DNA of 64,000 nucleotides from Saccharomycopsis crataegensis (lineage: Eukaryota; Ascomycota; Saccharomycetes; Ascoideales; Saccharomycopsidaceae). Below, piece by piece: positions 1 to 11,019 of the stretch; the first letter of the stretch is position 1, and every line of letters starts with the position of its first letter. The position numbers and the translations under genes were made by a program. The notes beneath the pieces were generated by a model that did not search any database, had not been told where the DNA came from, and saw nothing but the letters and a program-made list of their open reading frames with translations. The DNA is taken from contig NW_027043838.1 in NCBI RefSeq assembly GCF_037102585.1, forward strand, positions 1,488,001 to 1,552,000. The letters are read 5' to 3'.

Positions 1-2
1 GG

Positions 3-833
3 CTTTTTGATAATTATCAATCCAATGCCAGGTCAAAAAAAGCCTTCAAGAAAAAGAGCATTGTTACTGGTGCCAATAATAAGATTAGCTTCACCCCCGG
101 TAATGTGGTGGATGATACTTATGATCACTATGCCGACCTATTTCTGGATTATTTATACTCCAATGATATTAATTTGGAGCTTATTAAAGAAAAAGAGCTG
201 CTATTGCAGTGCGTTATCGATAATTTCAAAAACAAGCTTAATAATGAGTTGAGAAAGAAGTATGGAACTGAATTGTTATCAAACACCCCGATATACAGAT
301 TACCAAGATACATCTTTGTTCAAAGAAAGACCATATCTAGCAAGCTGTTGTTCAAAAAAAAGCTTTACAAGATTCTTCTCAAGGAAACCGCAATGTTATA
401 TCGAATGTCTCATGGCTTTAGAGCTACAGAGTATAATAAGGATCGTTTCAGAAAAAGCTTTATGAAAAATGTCAAACTTTTGGTGAATAATCTTGTGAAA
501 AAGATTTCCATAGATTTCCAAAACCCTAAATTTGCTGATGCTTTGGTGATCAAGAAAGTTTTAAAGTCAGCAAATGGAAATGCCAAGGATATCACGTTTG
601 GAAGAATATATTGGTTTAATCCAAAGAGAAGATTTGATTTGATCAGGAGAGGTAAACAGCAAACTGCATTATACCACGAACACTCGAAATCTATTAAAGG
701 GTGGATATTGACCCCGATGTCTCTTATATGTAGACATGGGATAGAACAGTTGAAAGTTGTGAAGGAAAATATCAAAACCGTTGACGAGAATGAACAAAAC
801 CATAACGATATAAGCAATGACTCAAGAAAGTAG
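3..833 (+). CDS. 3' part of an unrecognised gene, open at the left window edge
   Basis: The reading frame is open from base 3 to a TAG at 831-833, giving at least 276 residues. The true start lies outside the window; no ATG occurs in frame before the conserved-looking part. The visible protein is rich in Lys, Asn and Ile, with a basic stretch at its visible N-terminus (KKAFKKKS) and several amphipathic segments such as RYIFVQRKT and KLLFKKKLYKILLKE. It has no signal peptide or membrane segment, and the last 25 residues are polar and acidic. I do not recognise the family. The continuous frame and lysine-rich but non-repetitive composition support a real gene, but no function can be given from this fragment. 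Confidence 0.7.
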   Translation, partial: LFDNYQSNARSKKAFKKKSIVTGANNKISFTPGNVVDDTYDHYADLFLDYLYSNDINLELIKEKELLLQCVIDNFKNKLNNELRKKYGTELLSNTPIYRLPRYIFVQRKTISSKLLFKKKLYKILLKETAMLYRMSHGFRATEYNKDRFRKSFMKNVKLLVNNLVKKISIDFQNPKFADALVIKKVLKSANGNAKDITFGRIYWFNPKRRFDLIRRGKQQTALYHEHSKSIKGWILTPMSLICRHGIEQLKVVKENIKTVDENEQNHNDISNDSRK

Positions 834-2878
834 TTTTTTGGCATACGTGTGGTTTTTCTGGACCGTTTTTTTCATTTCCTTTAAATTAATTTTGTTTTCT
901 AAAATTGGTATCCTTTTTTTGGCATTGTTTTGGGGTTGTTGTTTTTTTTTTTCGTTGAAAATATTTATTTTGTTCTCACGGTTTATTATATATCATATAT
1001 TTACGGTAGAAGCATCTCATTTTTCCCTGACGGGGTGCATTTTAATTAGATTCATTTAAATTAGGGTTATTTATTTATTTTCTTGTAGATTTACCCCATC
1101 ACAATCTAGCTAATATTTTTGTTTGTAGAGAAATGATTATTAGAGGTATAGCTTCCCACTTTCTATGATTATTTTGAATAATTTGACATGCTTTAATTCC
1201 ACGTTGGTGCTATTGTGGTCCTCAATTTATGTCAAGAAAGAAACCACCAGATTACCTATTGTTGTAGTGACACATTCTGAGTATCGGGACTTGCATGAGT
1301 ATATTAGAAGACTGGCTAATTAAACAATAGATACTTTTTCTAATTTCTTCATCATGTAGTACCCTGCTCGACTTTTTTCTATGACGAGAAATCCTATAAT
1401 AATTGAATGTTGTAAAAAAAAAACTCTTATGAAATCACTATAATTTTGTCTACTCTGCCATAAAAAGAGCAAGTAATTCTATTATTTATTTAACATGTTG
1501 TCATATTTTTGTACTCACTAGTTTTTCTTGAAGAGACATCGCAAAGTTTTAGTGTCGTCTAAGCTAAAGATAATTGAATTGATTAATGTTGCTTCTTTCC
1601 TTTCTCATCATTTTATCATTTTATGCTACGTAATTTTGAACTCTAATTACTAATCATTAGATTTTTGAGGGGACTGTCATTTAAACTAACGAATTTTTCA
1701 TCTTTGTTAATATTGGCAAGGAAATGAATCATGATTTTCATTTAAAATATTCATAGGTGATTGAAACCTAATTAAAATGACATTCGAATGTTGACTTTCA
1801 AGAATCATTCATTTAAACCAATATAACATAACTAGCCAATAAATTAAAAAAAAAAAAAACAAAAAAAAAAACAGCGTTAGAAGTAAGTCTCGAGGAAAAT
1901 TCACAAAAAATTGATGATGATTAAAAATATCTGCCTATTATTGCTTTGTGGCAATGGTTCAAGTATACCCAATCGAAAGCACTTTTCTTCAGTAAACTTG
2001 TTATCCTGGAACTTATCAAGCTGCAATAACCATCAATCGGATATGCAGTCTCAATTGATTTCCAATAATTTATTTACTGTGAACTATGATTATATTTTCA
2101 ACTGTCTTGACACAAGATTTACCCTTAAAATGTCCCTTTCTATATCATAATCTCAATATTGGAACGATGACGCATCTCTGAAACTATAGCGCTCGTGACC
2201 TGATGCAGATCGCGAACATGATGATGACTGGCTGGTGGGTACAACCACCCCAGACTAAAATTTGAACTAGAAGAACCCCTAGTATAGTTACCAGTTGGTG
2301 TCAAACTAATAATAGCCTGCATTAATCAGACTTCCATCTATAGTCAATTTTGGTTCTTTAGTACAAAGTGAACGGCCACCTCAGTACTGTCTTTTGGTGC
2401 CTTATTGAGAATCATGCGGAGTGTTGGAATGTGATGGTACTCAACAATAGGAAATGGCCGGTTAATTATAAATTTGACCTGTCAATTGGGCCGTATACCT
2501 TCAAAAACTTAATAGACTTATATCTTCTGGTTGCATCATGGGGCATTTCGATGAGCTTGGTGCATGAGCATTATTAAGGCAATGGACTTCTCTCTTATAA
2601 GTTTGGAAAATCCACATTCATATTCAAAGGAATGGTTTACAAAAAAAAAAAAAATAGTTTATATAAAACAACACAGTTCATTTTACTTCTTTTTTGTCTT
2701 GCCCTCAACCAATTGGCTGTTATCTGCTCAACCTTAGTCATTCCTTTAGCCTAATTACAAGTTATTTGTTGAATCTTTTTGTCAATCGTTGCTTGATCAT
2801 TCCAAGAACTATTTCATTCATTTTGTTTTTTTAAAAATAAGATTAATCACACAAAAAAAAAAATAGCCAAGCAAAAAA
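834..2878. other. 2 kb gene-free stretch upstream of the SUN-family gene
   Basis: Only short frames occur here, most lacking an ATG start. The first 1.1 kb is very AT-rich with an A-rich tract at about 1846-1871. A less AT-rich block at about 2155-2580 has no frame I can support. TATATAAAA at 2660-2668 lies about 210 bases before the wall-protein ATG. The length fits a heavily regulated promoter, which is an inference. Confidence 0.5.
2660..2668 (+). promoter_or_regulatory. TATA box candidate for the SUN-family gene
   Basis: TATATAAAA occurs about 210 bases upstream of the ATG at 2879, followed by a T- and C-rich stretch typical of yeast core promoters. Confidence 0.45.
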
Positions 2879-4069
2879 ATGAAGTACCAAAGTCTTATTT
2901 CTGTTGCCTTGTATTTTGGCACCATGGCCATGGCAGCACCAAAAGCCCACTTTCATAAAAAAAGAGATGCTGCAGTCACTACATTATCAACACTTGAAGA
3001 TGTGGTCACCGACGATGTCAACGTTACAGTGTACATTGATGATGATGGAGAAACTACTACTGATTTACCAGCTACAACCCCAACCACTACAGTTAGTCCA
3101 GTGGCCACTGCAGTTCAAGACGATGTTGTAGCCGGCACCTCTGCGGCTAACACTGCTGCTAACACTGCTGCTGTTGCCACATCTGCCCAAGCTTCAGAAA
3201 CCTCCACTTCTACCTCTTCTTCTTCTTCTTCTTCTTACTCTTCCTCTTCTTCTTCCATTGATGGTGATTTGAAATCCTTTGCAAGTCCTGGTAAATTCGT
3301 CGACGGTACCTTGTCTTGTGACTCGGTGCCTGTTGGTAATGGGGTAATTTCCATCGACTGGTTGCAATATAATGGGTGGGCCTCCATCTTGAACTTGGGT
3401 GGTTATGCCTCAACTACTTGTGTCGAAGGTTACTATTGCTCCTACGCTTGCCAAGCAGGGATGTCGAAGACACAATGGCCATCCGATCAACCATCGAGTG
3501 GGGTGTCTATTGGTGGATTGGTTTGCAAAAATGGGTACTTATACAGAACCAACACCGATACTGACTACTTGTGTGAATGGGGGAAAGAAACTGCCAATGC
3601 TGTTTCTAAAGTCGACGAAGTTATTTCCTTATGTAGAACCGATTACCCAGGTTCAGAAAATATGTGTATTCCAACCAGATTGACCGCAGGATCCACTAAA
3701 CCAATTTCTGTGGTTGACTCATCGACATATTATAAATGGGAAGGCCAATCTACTTCTTCTCAATATTACGTTAACAATGCTGGCATTGACGTTGAGGAAG
3801 GGTGTATCTGGGGGACTTCCGCCGGAACGGTTGGTAACTGGGCCCCAGTTAACTTGGGTGCTGGCTATACTAACGGGGTTACTTACTTGTCAATTATTCC
3901 AAATCCAAACAATAAAACCCCACCAAACTATTCTCTTAAGATCGAAGCCACTAGTGGTTCCACACAGAGTGGGAGCTGTGTCTACGAAAACGGTAAATAT
4001 AATGGCGATGGAAGTGATGGTTGTACAGTGGGTGTCACTAAAGGATCATCTAACTTCGTTTTCTACTAA
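2879..4069 (+). CDS. SUN41: SUN-family secreted cell-wall protein (SIM1/SUN4/UTH1 type)
   Basis: A 396-residue secreted protein. Residues 1-20 are a signal peptide ([20 protein letters not shown]) and KKR at 27-29 is a Kex2-type processing site. A Thr/Ser/Ala-rich region follows, with a long serine run near residues 108-126 that would be O-mannosylated. The C-terminal 260 residues are the conserved SUN (GH132) domain: [22 protein letters not shown], cysteine-rich [38 protein letters not shown] and a final [14 protein letters not shown] block. Family members act in wall remodelling and daughter-cell separation. The ATG at 2879 begins the signal peptide, so the start is firm. The paralogue assignment (SUN41, SIM1 or UTH1) is uncertain. 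Confidence 0.9.
   Translation: MKYQSLISVALYFGTMAMAAPKAHFHKKRDAAVTTLSTLEDVVTDDVNVTVYIDDDGETTTDLPATTPTTTVSPVATAVQDDVVAGTSAANTAANTAAVATSAQASETSTSTSSSSSSSYSSSSSSIDGDLKSFASPGKFVDGTLSCDSVPVGNGVISIDWLQYNGWASILNLGGYASTTCVEGYYCSYACQAGMSKTQWPSDQPSSGVSIGGLVCKNGYLYRTNTDTDYLCEWGKETANAVSKVDEVISLCRTDYPGSENMCIPTRLTAGSTKPISVVDSSTYYKWEGQSTSSQYYVNNAGIDVEEGCIWGTSAGTVGNWAPVNLGAGYTNGVTYLSIIPNPNNKTPPNYSLKIEATSGSTQSGSCVYENGKYNGDGSDGCTVGVTKGSSNFVFY
3208..3258 (+). repeat. Serine-codon microsatellite inside the wall-protein gene
   Basis: A TCT/TCC/TCA-rich run encodes nearly uninterrupted serine in the O-glycosylated linker. Copy number is likely to vary between strains. Confidence 0.7.
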
Positions 4070-4449
4070 AGCAGCCTTGGATAATATATATTTTTGGAAA
4101 TAATATCCAAAGCAACTCTTCATTTCTTTATTAATTTATAATTTATAATTTATTTCGATTCTTTCATTTTTACTTTCATTTCTGTTGATTCTATTCTCAT
4201 TTTTTTTTTTTTTCGATATCTATTTCTTTGAACAAAAAAAAACTTATAGATATAATATAACATGTTAATTTCTCTGTTTCTTAGACCTCACAACCATTAT
4301 CTTCTTCATTCCAACATGCTGTAGTCGTTCTGCTTCTTCTACTTTCTGAGTGCCCTTAGCAACGCTATCACACCCACAAATGGGAAAACAGCTGGCGATG
4401 AATGATGAAAGGACGACCCCATCACACCATCAATTAACAATCAGATAAT
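4070..4449. other. Intergenic: SUN-family 3' flank and ATG12 promoter
   Basis: AT-rich with T-rich and A-rich tracts at about 4201-4240. No coding frame, RNA gene or clear regulatory site was seen. Confidence 0.5.
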
Positions 4450-5280
4450 ATGAATCCCCTACTATCAGAAGACGATGATGACTCTTCACTGTCAAACTAC
4501 CAGGACTCCACCGATTCCTCTATGATATTGGACACGAGGCCAGGATCAGCTCATAATAATAACAGTTTAGTAAACAGTAGAATCAACTTGAGCTCATCTA
4601 ATGATAATGTGTTACAGAGATTGAACCAATTAGCTCTACAAGAGAGGAGCAACAGTGCTACTGATAATGATAATGATAATGAAAATGAAAATGATAATAC
4701 TACTAATAATAATAATTATAATAATGATAGTGATGATGATGTGGGAAATGGAAGTAGTAATTCGATCAAGGATGTTAGGGTTACAAAGAATAAACTCTCC
4801 ATTATGAATTCACAGATATTAGAGAATCTATCAAAATCTTTCTACTACGAAAACGAGCATCCGATCTCTGAACCATCGTATTTATCGGTTCAACAAGCAC
4901 AAGACCAGCAGCACAGCAGTTCAATAGAAACCACAGTACCGATAGCTCAGGAACACAACAAGCAAGAGATTATTGAGCAAATCTTGAAGCCATACGAGGA
5001 AACCAAACCTCAGAAGATTCTAATAAGATTTCAGTCGATCGGATCTACGAGGCAGATTGAGCCAAGAGTCTATAAGATATCTAACAACCAACAGTTTTCT
5101 CTGTTGATTCGATTTCTCCACAAAAAATTCAAGCTTGGAGATAGAGATGGGCATGTGTTTTGCTACATTCACAATAGCTTCTCACCCAACCCAGATGAGA
5201 TCATCGGGGATTTATTCAAGAATTTTGCCATCAATAATGAGTTAGTAGTATCGTATTGTGAAAATGTTGCGTTTGGCTAG
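4450..5280 (+). CDS. ATG12: Autophagy ubiquitin-like protein Atg12
   Basis: A 276-residue protein. The first 180 residues are low-complexity and acidic, with Asp/Asn/Glu repeats around residues 72-105. The last 90 residues form the ubiquitin-like fold of Atg12: [57 protein letters not shown] and the ending [13 protein letters not shown]. The C-terminal Gly276 is the residue that the E1 Atg7 activates, Atg10 receives and a lysine of Atg5 is joined to. The Atg12-Atg5 conjugate then promotes Atg8 lipidation. The SFSPxPDE motif and terminal Gly make the call secure. The acidic N-terminal extension is longer than in many yeasts. The ATG at 4450 is the first in frame. Confidence 0.93.
   Translation: MNPLLSEDDDDSSLSNYQDSTDSSMILDTRPGSAHNNNSLVNSRINLSSSNDNVLQRLNQLALQERSNSATDNDNDNENENDNTTNNNNYNNDSDDDVGNGSSNSIKDVRVTKNKLSIMNSQILENLSKSFYYENEHPISEPSYLSVQQAQDQQHSSSIETTVPIAQEHNKQEIIEQILKPYEETKPQKILIRFQSIGSTRQIEPRVYKISNNQQFSLLIRFLHKKFKLGDRDGHVFCYIHNSFSPNPDEIIGDLFKNFAINNELVVSYCENVAFG
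4663..4743 (+). repeat. GAT/AAT codon repeat within ATG12
   Basis: A run of GATAAT-, GAAAAT- and GATGAT-type units encodes alternating Asp, Asn and Glu. It is an imperfect coding microsatellite in the disordered N-terminus. Confidence 0.6.
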
Positions 5281-5816
5281 GTGGTTTCTCCAATAATACA
5301 TGATTATTATATTATCATCCCTCTATTTTTGTTATCCAATGATTTGTTGTAGTCTTTAGATAATCACACACATATATATAAATAATAATAAATGGTCAAT
5401 TCGAGATTGGGGTAATTATCATAAGACGGTAGTTTTGATGCACCCAACAATCAATAACAATAAGGATGACTACGAGTCATCCCACACGATAAGTCACTTT
5501 CCCATAAGATGACCACCAGTCAGTACCATATGTACTCGGTTGCTCTGTAAATGAGTAATAAAATGTGAAACTGATACACAATTACCAGAAACAACTAAAA
5601 AGGAAATGCTTATCGTTATCCTGCAATTGCCTAAAACTCTTCAAAAGGGAAAAATGATTATGCAATGACTAATTCCGCACACCGGGCAACGCTTCAGAAA
5701 TTTTTTCACCAACGAGTTATAAACCCTCTCACATCTCACATTATTTACCGTTGATCTTTCCCAGCTTAGATCTACATCGCAAACACAACACAACCAAGCA
5801 CAAATACTATCTCACA
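5281..5816. other. ASN1 promoter region
   Basis: This gap holds the ATG12 3' flank and the ASN1 promoter, including a palindromic Gcn4-like site (separate entry), a TGACTAA at about 5665 and a TTATAAA at about 5717. The frame continuing upstream of the ASN1 ATG begins only with TTG at 5751 and is not coding. Confidence 0.5.
5464..5482. promoter_or_regulatory. Palindromic Gcn4-like site upstream of ASN1
   Basis: GGATGACT ACG AGTCATCC is a perfect 8-bp inverted repeat with a 3-base spacer. Each arm contains the TGACT half-site of the Gcn4/AP-1 motif. It lies about 335 bases before the asparagine synthetase ATG, and Gcn4 control of ASN genes is established in yeasts. Binding here is inferred. 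Confidence 0.5.
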
Positions 5817-7523
5817 ATGTGTGGTATTTTCGCAGTATATAACCACCCAGATGTTTCTGGGTTCAAATCACAAGCCCTCAAATTGTCCAAGAGAATCCGT
5901 CACAGAGGTCCAGATTGGAGTGGTAACATCACCAAGAAGAACACCATCATGTGTCATGAACGTCTTTCTATTGTCGGTGTTAGCACTGGTGCCCAACCTA
6001 TCACCAACGAAGATGAATCTTTGATCTTGGCCGTTAACGGTGAAATCTACAACCACATCTCTGTCAGAGACAGCTTCAAAGACTACGACTTCAAGACCGC
6101 CAGTGACTGTGAAGTCATCATCCCATTGTTTGAAAAATACGGTCTTGATGCTCCAAACCACTTGGATGGTATGTTTGGTTTTGTCTTGCACGATGTTAAG
6201 AACGACAGAGTCATTGCTGCCAGAGACCCAATTGGTGTCATCACCTTGTACATGGGTAGAAGCAAGAAACAACCAAAGACCGTTTACTTTGCTTCTGAAT
6301 TAAAATGTTTGACCGACGACTGTGACGAAATCACTGCTTTCCCACCAGGTCACATCTACGATTCCAACACCGACCAAATAACAAGATACTTCAAGCCATC
6401 TTGGTGGGATGAAGAAAAGATCCCAACCACTCCAGTCGACTACAAGAAATTGAGAGCTTCTTTGGAATTGTCGGTTAGAAAGAGATTGATGGCCGAAGTC
6501 CCATTCGGTGTTTTGTTGTCTGGTGGTTTGGACTCTTCATTGATCGCCTCTATTGCTGCTAGAGAAGCTGCTAAGGCCAGTGAAAACGTCTCATCCGACG
6601 AATTGGCCGGTGTCGATGAAAATGGTAACTTGCACGCCAGCAGCTGGGGTAAGGTCCACTCCTATGCTATTGGTTTGAAGGATGCTCCAGATTTATTGGC
6701 TGCCAGAAAGGTTGCCAAGTTCATTGGTACCATCCACCACGAATTCACCTTTACTTTGGAAGAAGGTTTGGATGCCTTGAGTGATGTCATTTACCACTTG
6801 GAAACTTACGATGTCACCACCATCAGAGCTTCCACCCCAATGTACTTGTTGTCTAGAAAGATCAAGGCTCAAGGTGTTAAGATGGTTTTGTCTGGTGAAG
6901 GTTCCGACGAAATCTTTGGTGGTTACCTTTACTTTGGTTCTGCTCCATCTGCCCCAGAATTCCACACTGAATGTATCAAGAGAGTTAAAAACTTGCACTT
7001 GTCTGACTGTCTTAGAGCCAACAAGTCCACCATGGCCTGGGGTCTTGAAGCCAGAGTTCCATTCCTCGATAAGAGTTTCTTAGACTTGGCTTTGAACATT
7101 GACCCTGCTGAAAAGGTCATCAAGCCATCTGAAGGTAGAATTGAAAAGTACATCCTTAGAAAGGCCTTTGACACCAGTGATGAACCAGATGCCAAACCAT
7201 ACTTGCCAGAAGAAATCTTGTGGAGACAAAAGGAACAATTCTCCGACGGTGTTGGGTACGGATGGATTGATATCTTGAAGGACACTGCTGCCGAAGTCAT
7301 TTCTGACGAACAATTTGCCACTCCAAAGCCAGAATGGGGTGCCGACATTCCAACCACCAAGGAAGCTTACTGGTACAGATTGAAGTTTGACGAATTGTTC
7401 CCACAAAAATGTGCTGCCGACACTGTCATGAGATGGATTCCAAAGGCTGACTGGGGTTGTCACGAAGATCCATCTGGTAGATACGCCAAGTTGCACGAAA
7501 AGAAGGTTGACGAAATTAACTGA
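5817..7523 (+). CDS. ASN1: Asparagine synthetase (glutamine-hydrolysing)
   Basis: A 568-residue enzyme converting aspartate, ATP and glutamine to asparagine. The start is fixed by MCGIF: Cys2 becomes the N-terminal nucleophile of the glutaminase domain after Met removal. The upstream in-frame extension starts only with TTG and is not coding. Glutaminase motifs RLSIVG, NGEIYNH and GMFGFVLHD follow. The ATP-pyrophosphatase loop SGGLDSS lies at about residues 235-241, and [14 protein letters not shown] and [20 protein letters not shown] complete the synthetase domain. Length matches the yeast family. Codon use is strongly biased (TTG Leu, AGA Arg, GGT Gly), as expected for high expression. It lies between ATG12 and the PI31-like gene, all on the plus strand. 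Confidence 0.97.
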   Translation: MCGIFAVYNHPDVSGFKSQALKLSKRIRHRGPDWSGNITKKNTIMCHERLSIVGVSTGAQPITNEDESLILAVNGEIYNHISVRDSFKDYDFKTASDCEVIIPLFEKYGLDAPNHLDGMFGFVLHDVKNDRVIAARDPIGVITLYMGRSKKQPKTVYFASELKCLTDDCDEITAFPPGHIYDSNTDQITRYFKPSWWDEEKIPTTPVDYKKLRASLELSVRKRLMAEVPFGVLLSGGLDSSLIASIAAREAAKASENVSSDELAGVDENGNLHASSWGKVHSYAIGLKDAPDLLAARKVAKFIGTIHHEFTFTLEEGLDALSDVIYHLETYDVTTIRASTPMYLLSRKIKAQGVKMVLSGEGSDEIFGGYLYFGSAPSAPEFHTECIKRVKNLHLSDCLRANKSTMAWGLEARVPFLDKSFLDLALNIDPAEKVIKPSEGRIEKYILRKAFDTSDEPDAKPYLPEEILWRQKEQFSDGVGYGWIDILKDTAAEVISDEQFATPKPEWGADIPTTKEAYWYRLKFDELFPQKCAADTVMRWIPKADWGCHEDPSGRYAKLHEKKVDEIN

Positions 7524-7799
7524 TTATTGTATTATTGATTCTTCCCCTTTTTTGTCCTTTATTAACTGTTAATGTATATGTGAACTAAGTAGTATAGAGA
7601 ATAAAGTATTGTATTATTCATGATTTTATTGGAGTATATATAGTAGTAGTAAGCTCACACATACAAGTATAAAAAAAAAACGGGTTAGAGGCACGCACCG
7701 CAAGGAAAATATCACGATTGAACTGCGATGAGGAGCTACTGTTAACTTTTACTAACCTTTTGAAAAGATCGGATTGCAAAAAAAGAGAGAGAGAATAAG

Positions 7800-8807
7800 A
7801 TGAACCAAGCATTGAAAGATCTATCAGATTTCATTCGGGATTGGGTGTACTTGGACCTCAAGTTGAACTCCACAATCCAGGCTATTGAGAACCTGTCAGT
7901 GTATATACATGTGGAAAATGATTCGAAATTCATCGTCAACAAGATATCCAACGATAACTTCTTGATTAATGTGCTCTACAAAGATCGAATTATTGTTACT
8001 GCTCAATTGAAACTTTCTGATTATGTCTCGAACATTCTGGATCCAGAAACTAAAGAACGAGAAAAATTCAATAAGTATCTTAGTGACACAATCAGTGGCA
8101 AGTATTATGAAGCTCTAAATGGCAATTCTCAGACAGTGAATGAGAAAGCCGTTAACAAACAAACCGAATCAAGCAAACTTAAAGAATCATTTGGTGCTAT
8201 TAATTCAAATATTCCCGATAAATCCACAAAAGTAGGAGGAACTGACCTCAGATCAACAATGCCTAAGTTGCCAACAGCACCGACTCCTCCATCATCAAAA
8301 ACAGAGGTGAGACCATCTAATCCAAATGATCCACCAGGGTTCGAGGATGAGTATAAGCTTCTACCACAAAACTCAAGTTACAATTCGCCCAAAGTTTCTG
8401 GGTCAATTGGCGAGAAAGACCTTGATCCCATGGGAATCGGAAAGTACCCGGTTATGAAGCCATATATTGATCCATTAGGATCAGGATCGTCAGGTTCTGG
8501 GGGAATGCACCCAACTTTTAATGATCCTTTATTTCATCCTGAAAATAGAAACTCGGGAAACGGTCTGCTACAGCGTCCACCAGGAGCAAGATGGAGTAAC
8601 CCAATGTTTGGTACCGATGATCCCGAAGATATTGAAAGAATGGGACAGGGACTTCCGGGAACAAGCGGATTAAGGGGTCCGGCAAATAATGGAAGTTTTG
8701 GTTTCCCAAAGGATGGCAATACTGGTAATGGTGGCTTTGGCTTTGGCTTTGGTGGGAATGGAGCAGGGTTTGGTTCTGGAGGTAGCAGTGGAGGTTTTGG
8801 GTTTTGA
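7800..8807 (+). CDS. FUB1: PI31-like proteasome regulator (Fub1 family)
   Basis: A 335-residue protein. The N-terminal 100 residues resemble the FP domain of PI31/Fub1. The C-terminal half is Pro/Gly-rich and carries PI31 hallmarks: DPLGSG, MHPTFNDPLF, LLQRPPGARW and a DP-rich segment. PI31 proteins bind the 20S proteasome core, and the C-terminal tail enters the chamber. The end is a Phe-Gly repeat (GFGFGFGGNGAGFG). The ATG at 7800 follows a GA-rich leader. A TACTAAC at 7750-7756 leaves open a small 5'UTR intron. The family assignment rests on the PPGAR and HPTFNDPLF blocks, and the FP domain is only weakly recognisable by eye. Confidence 0.8.
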   Translation: MNQALKDLSDFIRDWVYLDLKLNSTIQAIENLSVYIHVENDSKFIVNKISNDNFLINVLYKDRIIVTAQLKLSDYVSNILDPETKEREKFNKYLSDTISGKYYEALNGNSQTVNEKAVNKQTESSKLKESFGAINSNIPDKSTKVGGTDLRSTMPKLPTAPTPPSSKTEVRPSNPNDPPGFEDEYKLLPQNSSYNSPKVSGSIGEKDLDPMGIGKYPVMKPYIDPLGSGSSGSGGMHPTFNDPLFHPENRNSGNGLLQRPPGARWSNPMFGTDDPEDIERMGQGLPGTSGLRGPANNGSFGFPKDGNTGNGGFGFGFGGNGAGFGSGGSSGGFGF

Positions 8808-9456
8808 GATGGTTTTTGTTGATAGGATTGTGTACATAGGATTATGTTCATATAGTGGTTATCAGTTATGAAGGTTTTCTGATTTCATATCTATATAAGA
8901 ATTATTCGAGGATTTTTATATATGAGCAAAATGACTGATATTGGTCATTTTTAGTTATTCCTAATCAAATAATGAAATGATGAAAAAAAAAAAAAATACT
9001 AATACTACTGCTTATTTAGGCCTTGATTTTTATCACTGCATAAATATCTATATCTATCTTTGCATTAAATATTGTTTGCAACTGACTTTTGTAAGCCTGT
9101 ATTCTGTAGAAAATTCAGAAGACATGAATTTACATCTTCAACCATAGGCATCAAATATACCAACAGGGAAATAGCCTTTCATTGTACTAAATGCCTTGAA
9201 AACCAATAATAACCAATATTCTTTCGTGATTACTCTTATGATATCTTTGCATTACTAACAGGAAATGCATTTTCACCATGCCTGCATGTATTTATTGTAT
9301 GCACTCACTCGTCTACATGACACAAAAACGGTAACTCTGAAATCATTGTTTTTGTGTAACTCTTTCAAAGCTTTATTGATTTCAAGCGCTATTGATATTA
9401 TTCTATCTGATACTATTTTTTTATTGTTATTTGTTTCCACAGAAAATACCACTACA
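8808..9456. other. Intergenic: FUB1 3' flank and promoter of the next gene
   Basis: AT-rich. A TACTAAC at 9253-9259 is followed immediately by CAG, too close for normal splicing. TTTCCACAG ends at about 9441, 15 bases before the next gene's ATG, and could be an acceptor of a 5'UTR intron. No coding frame is supported. Confidence 0.4.
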
Positions 9457-10951
9457 ATGTCCTTGCCAATTTTGAGAGCTGAAGAGAATATCGATGAAAA
9501 CTTTGATGAATCATTGGAACAAGCCAAGAATGATGGTCATTTCAATACTTTGAATAAAATTTCCATTAATAAGGCAGCTTTTGATAATCCGTTGACATTG
9601 AGAATTAAAGACATCAATGATAGTAATAATTTAGAATCAAGTAAGTGTCTATCATTTATAGAAGCCATTTATTTAGCACTACTAACACATGCCTGTGGTC
9701 TTACCTTTACCAAGCTTGGGTTTGCAAGCTTTGAATATCGCTGAGTATTCCAAAAAAGGCCTTAACCGGGAGAAACATGAACCAGTGATTCCTGGCTCGT
9801 TACCAAATGAATTTTCCTTCAAGCACATTAATGTAATTGCACAAGAAGAAGAAAAAGAAGAAGAGGAAAACGATGATCAAGAATTTGTTGATACAAATGA
9901 GAATGGCCAAATTTCAACTGCTGCTTCATCTAATAGAGTTTTTTCCAAGATTTCTAGTACAACTTCGTCTCCAAATATCACTTCATTATTGGAGTCTTTT
10001 TCACCAATCTATGGAATAAATAGTCAAAATGAATTCGTGGCATTCAATGACAAAAGGAAAATTGGCAACTATTTAGAGTCTGGGAGAGTATCTTTACAGA
10101 TGACTGCTAATTTTTGTAATAACATCGAGTTGCATGTCAACAAGCTTGCAGATGGACGTATTGGGTCAGGAAATTTACAAGATAATGTCACTAGTATCCA
10201 ACAGAATTCCAAGGAGGTGATTCCGGGAAAGTCTGAAGAAAGAAGAGATCTAGATGCAAAAATTAATATTGTCAAGTTTGAAAAAATTAATGTTGTTGAA
10301 CAAATTGCACCAGATTCGGAAAGTGAAGAATTCAGTATTTCATATGATGAGGGAGGTGTTGAGTTGCAAGACTTGAATTTTTCTTCTAAGAATTATCAAA
10401 AGTATAATATTGCTGAGGACAAAGAGTTGACCAATGATACAGTCAAAACCATTAAGACACGCTACAAGTCTGGGAAAATTTCACTATTGCCTGATAATGC
10501 GTCGTTGAATTTATTTGGACTAAAAAAGCCAATGAATGTTCATGCTATGCCGTTCTTCTGCACCACCGATGAAATAATTTCTCCAGATGAAATGAAGTTA
10601 TTAACTATTTTGGATTACGAAATCAATAAGGAAGTAAAATCCCAAGATACTGAAATGCCAAAGCTATTTGTTCAAAGGGTTTGGAAACGTGTGAAAGATA
10701 TGTTTACAATAGAGGATTATCGAAGCAAATATTTATGGGATGATATATTGCGCTCATCGGAAGAAGGCGAACATTCCATACCTGCTCAACAGGGCTTAGA
10801 AATTAACCAGTCGATACTTTCCGTCAATAATACTGATATGCTTCCATATGATATTAATAAATCACCAATAGAAGACATGACAACTGGTGACAAATCTATC
10901 AATCGCAGAGAGTATAAATTTATTCCATCAATGAGGAGCGTTAAAATATAG
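9457..10951 (+). CDS. Unrecognised protein, two exons
   Basis: Exons 9457-9640 and 9729-10951 give 468 residues. The start MSLPILRAEENIDEN is the last ATG before the acidic N-terminal block; an in-frame ATG at 9265 would add a hydrophobic leader that looks like non-coding sequence. The donor is GTAAGT at 9641, the branch point TACTAAC at 9680-9686, and the only acceptor keeping the frame is AAG at 9726-9728. The protein is acidic with poly-Glu near residue 100, has no signal peptide or membrane segment, and has a more conserved-looking C-terminal half (MPKLFVQRVWKRVKDMF, IEDYRSKYLWDDILR). I do not recognise the family. It is convergent with ARP10. Confidence 0.75.
9641..9728 (+). other. Intron of the unrecognised two-exon gene
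   Basis: Donor GTAAGT at 9641-9646, branch TACTAAC at 9680-9686, acceptor AAG ending at 9728. A nearer AAG ends at 9714 within a near-duplicate context (CAAGCTT at both). Use of the nearer site would meet a stop after a few codons. Confidence 0.7.
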
Positions 10952-11019
10952 TTCATTCGACTTTGCAATTTATATTCTCTTTTGCCTTTCATAGCAATTT
11001 ATATTTTTTCATCACAATT

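Noticed and set aside
2160-2245. snoRNA-like boxes (GATGA and CTGA) in the 2 kb gap
   Set aside because: Boxes are not in C-D-C'-D' order with a terminal stem, and no guide match could be judged by eye.
2140-2322. 60-codon minus-strand frame in the 2 kb gap
   Set aside because: No domain, repeat or neighbouring exon signals; the surrounding block is somewhat GC-richer, which lengthens chance frames.
2422-2431. TGTTGGAATG, resembling the start of a Ty1-type LTR
   Set aside because: No matching LTR end, target-site duplication, tRNA primer site or element-derived frame nearby; ten bases can occur by chance.
5751-5816. 22-codon upstream extension of asparagine synthetase
   Set aside because: It begins with TTG, and the enzyme must start MCGIF for Cys2 to be the nucleophile.
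9265-9456. In-frame N-terminal extension of the 9.4 kb gene
   Set aside because: Although it has an ATG, the added part is hydrophobic, low in coding character and crosses a TTTCCACAG acceptor-like site; the inner ATG is preferred.
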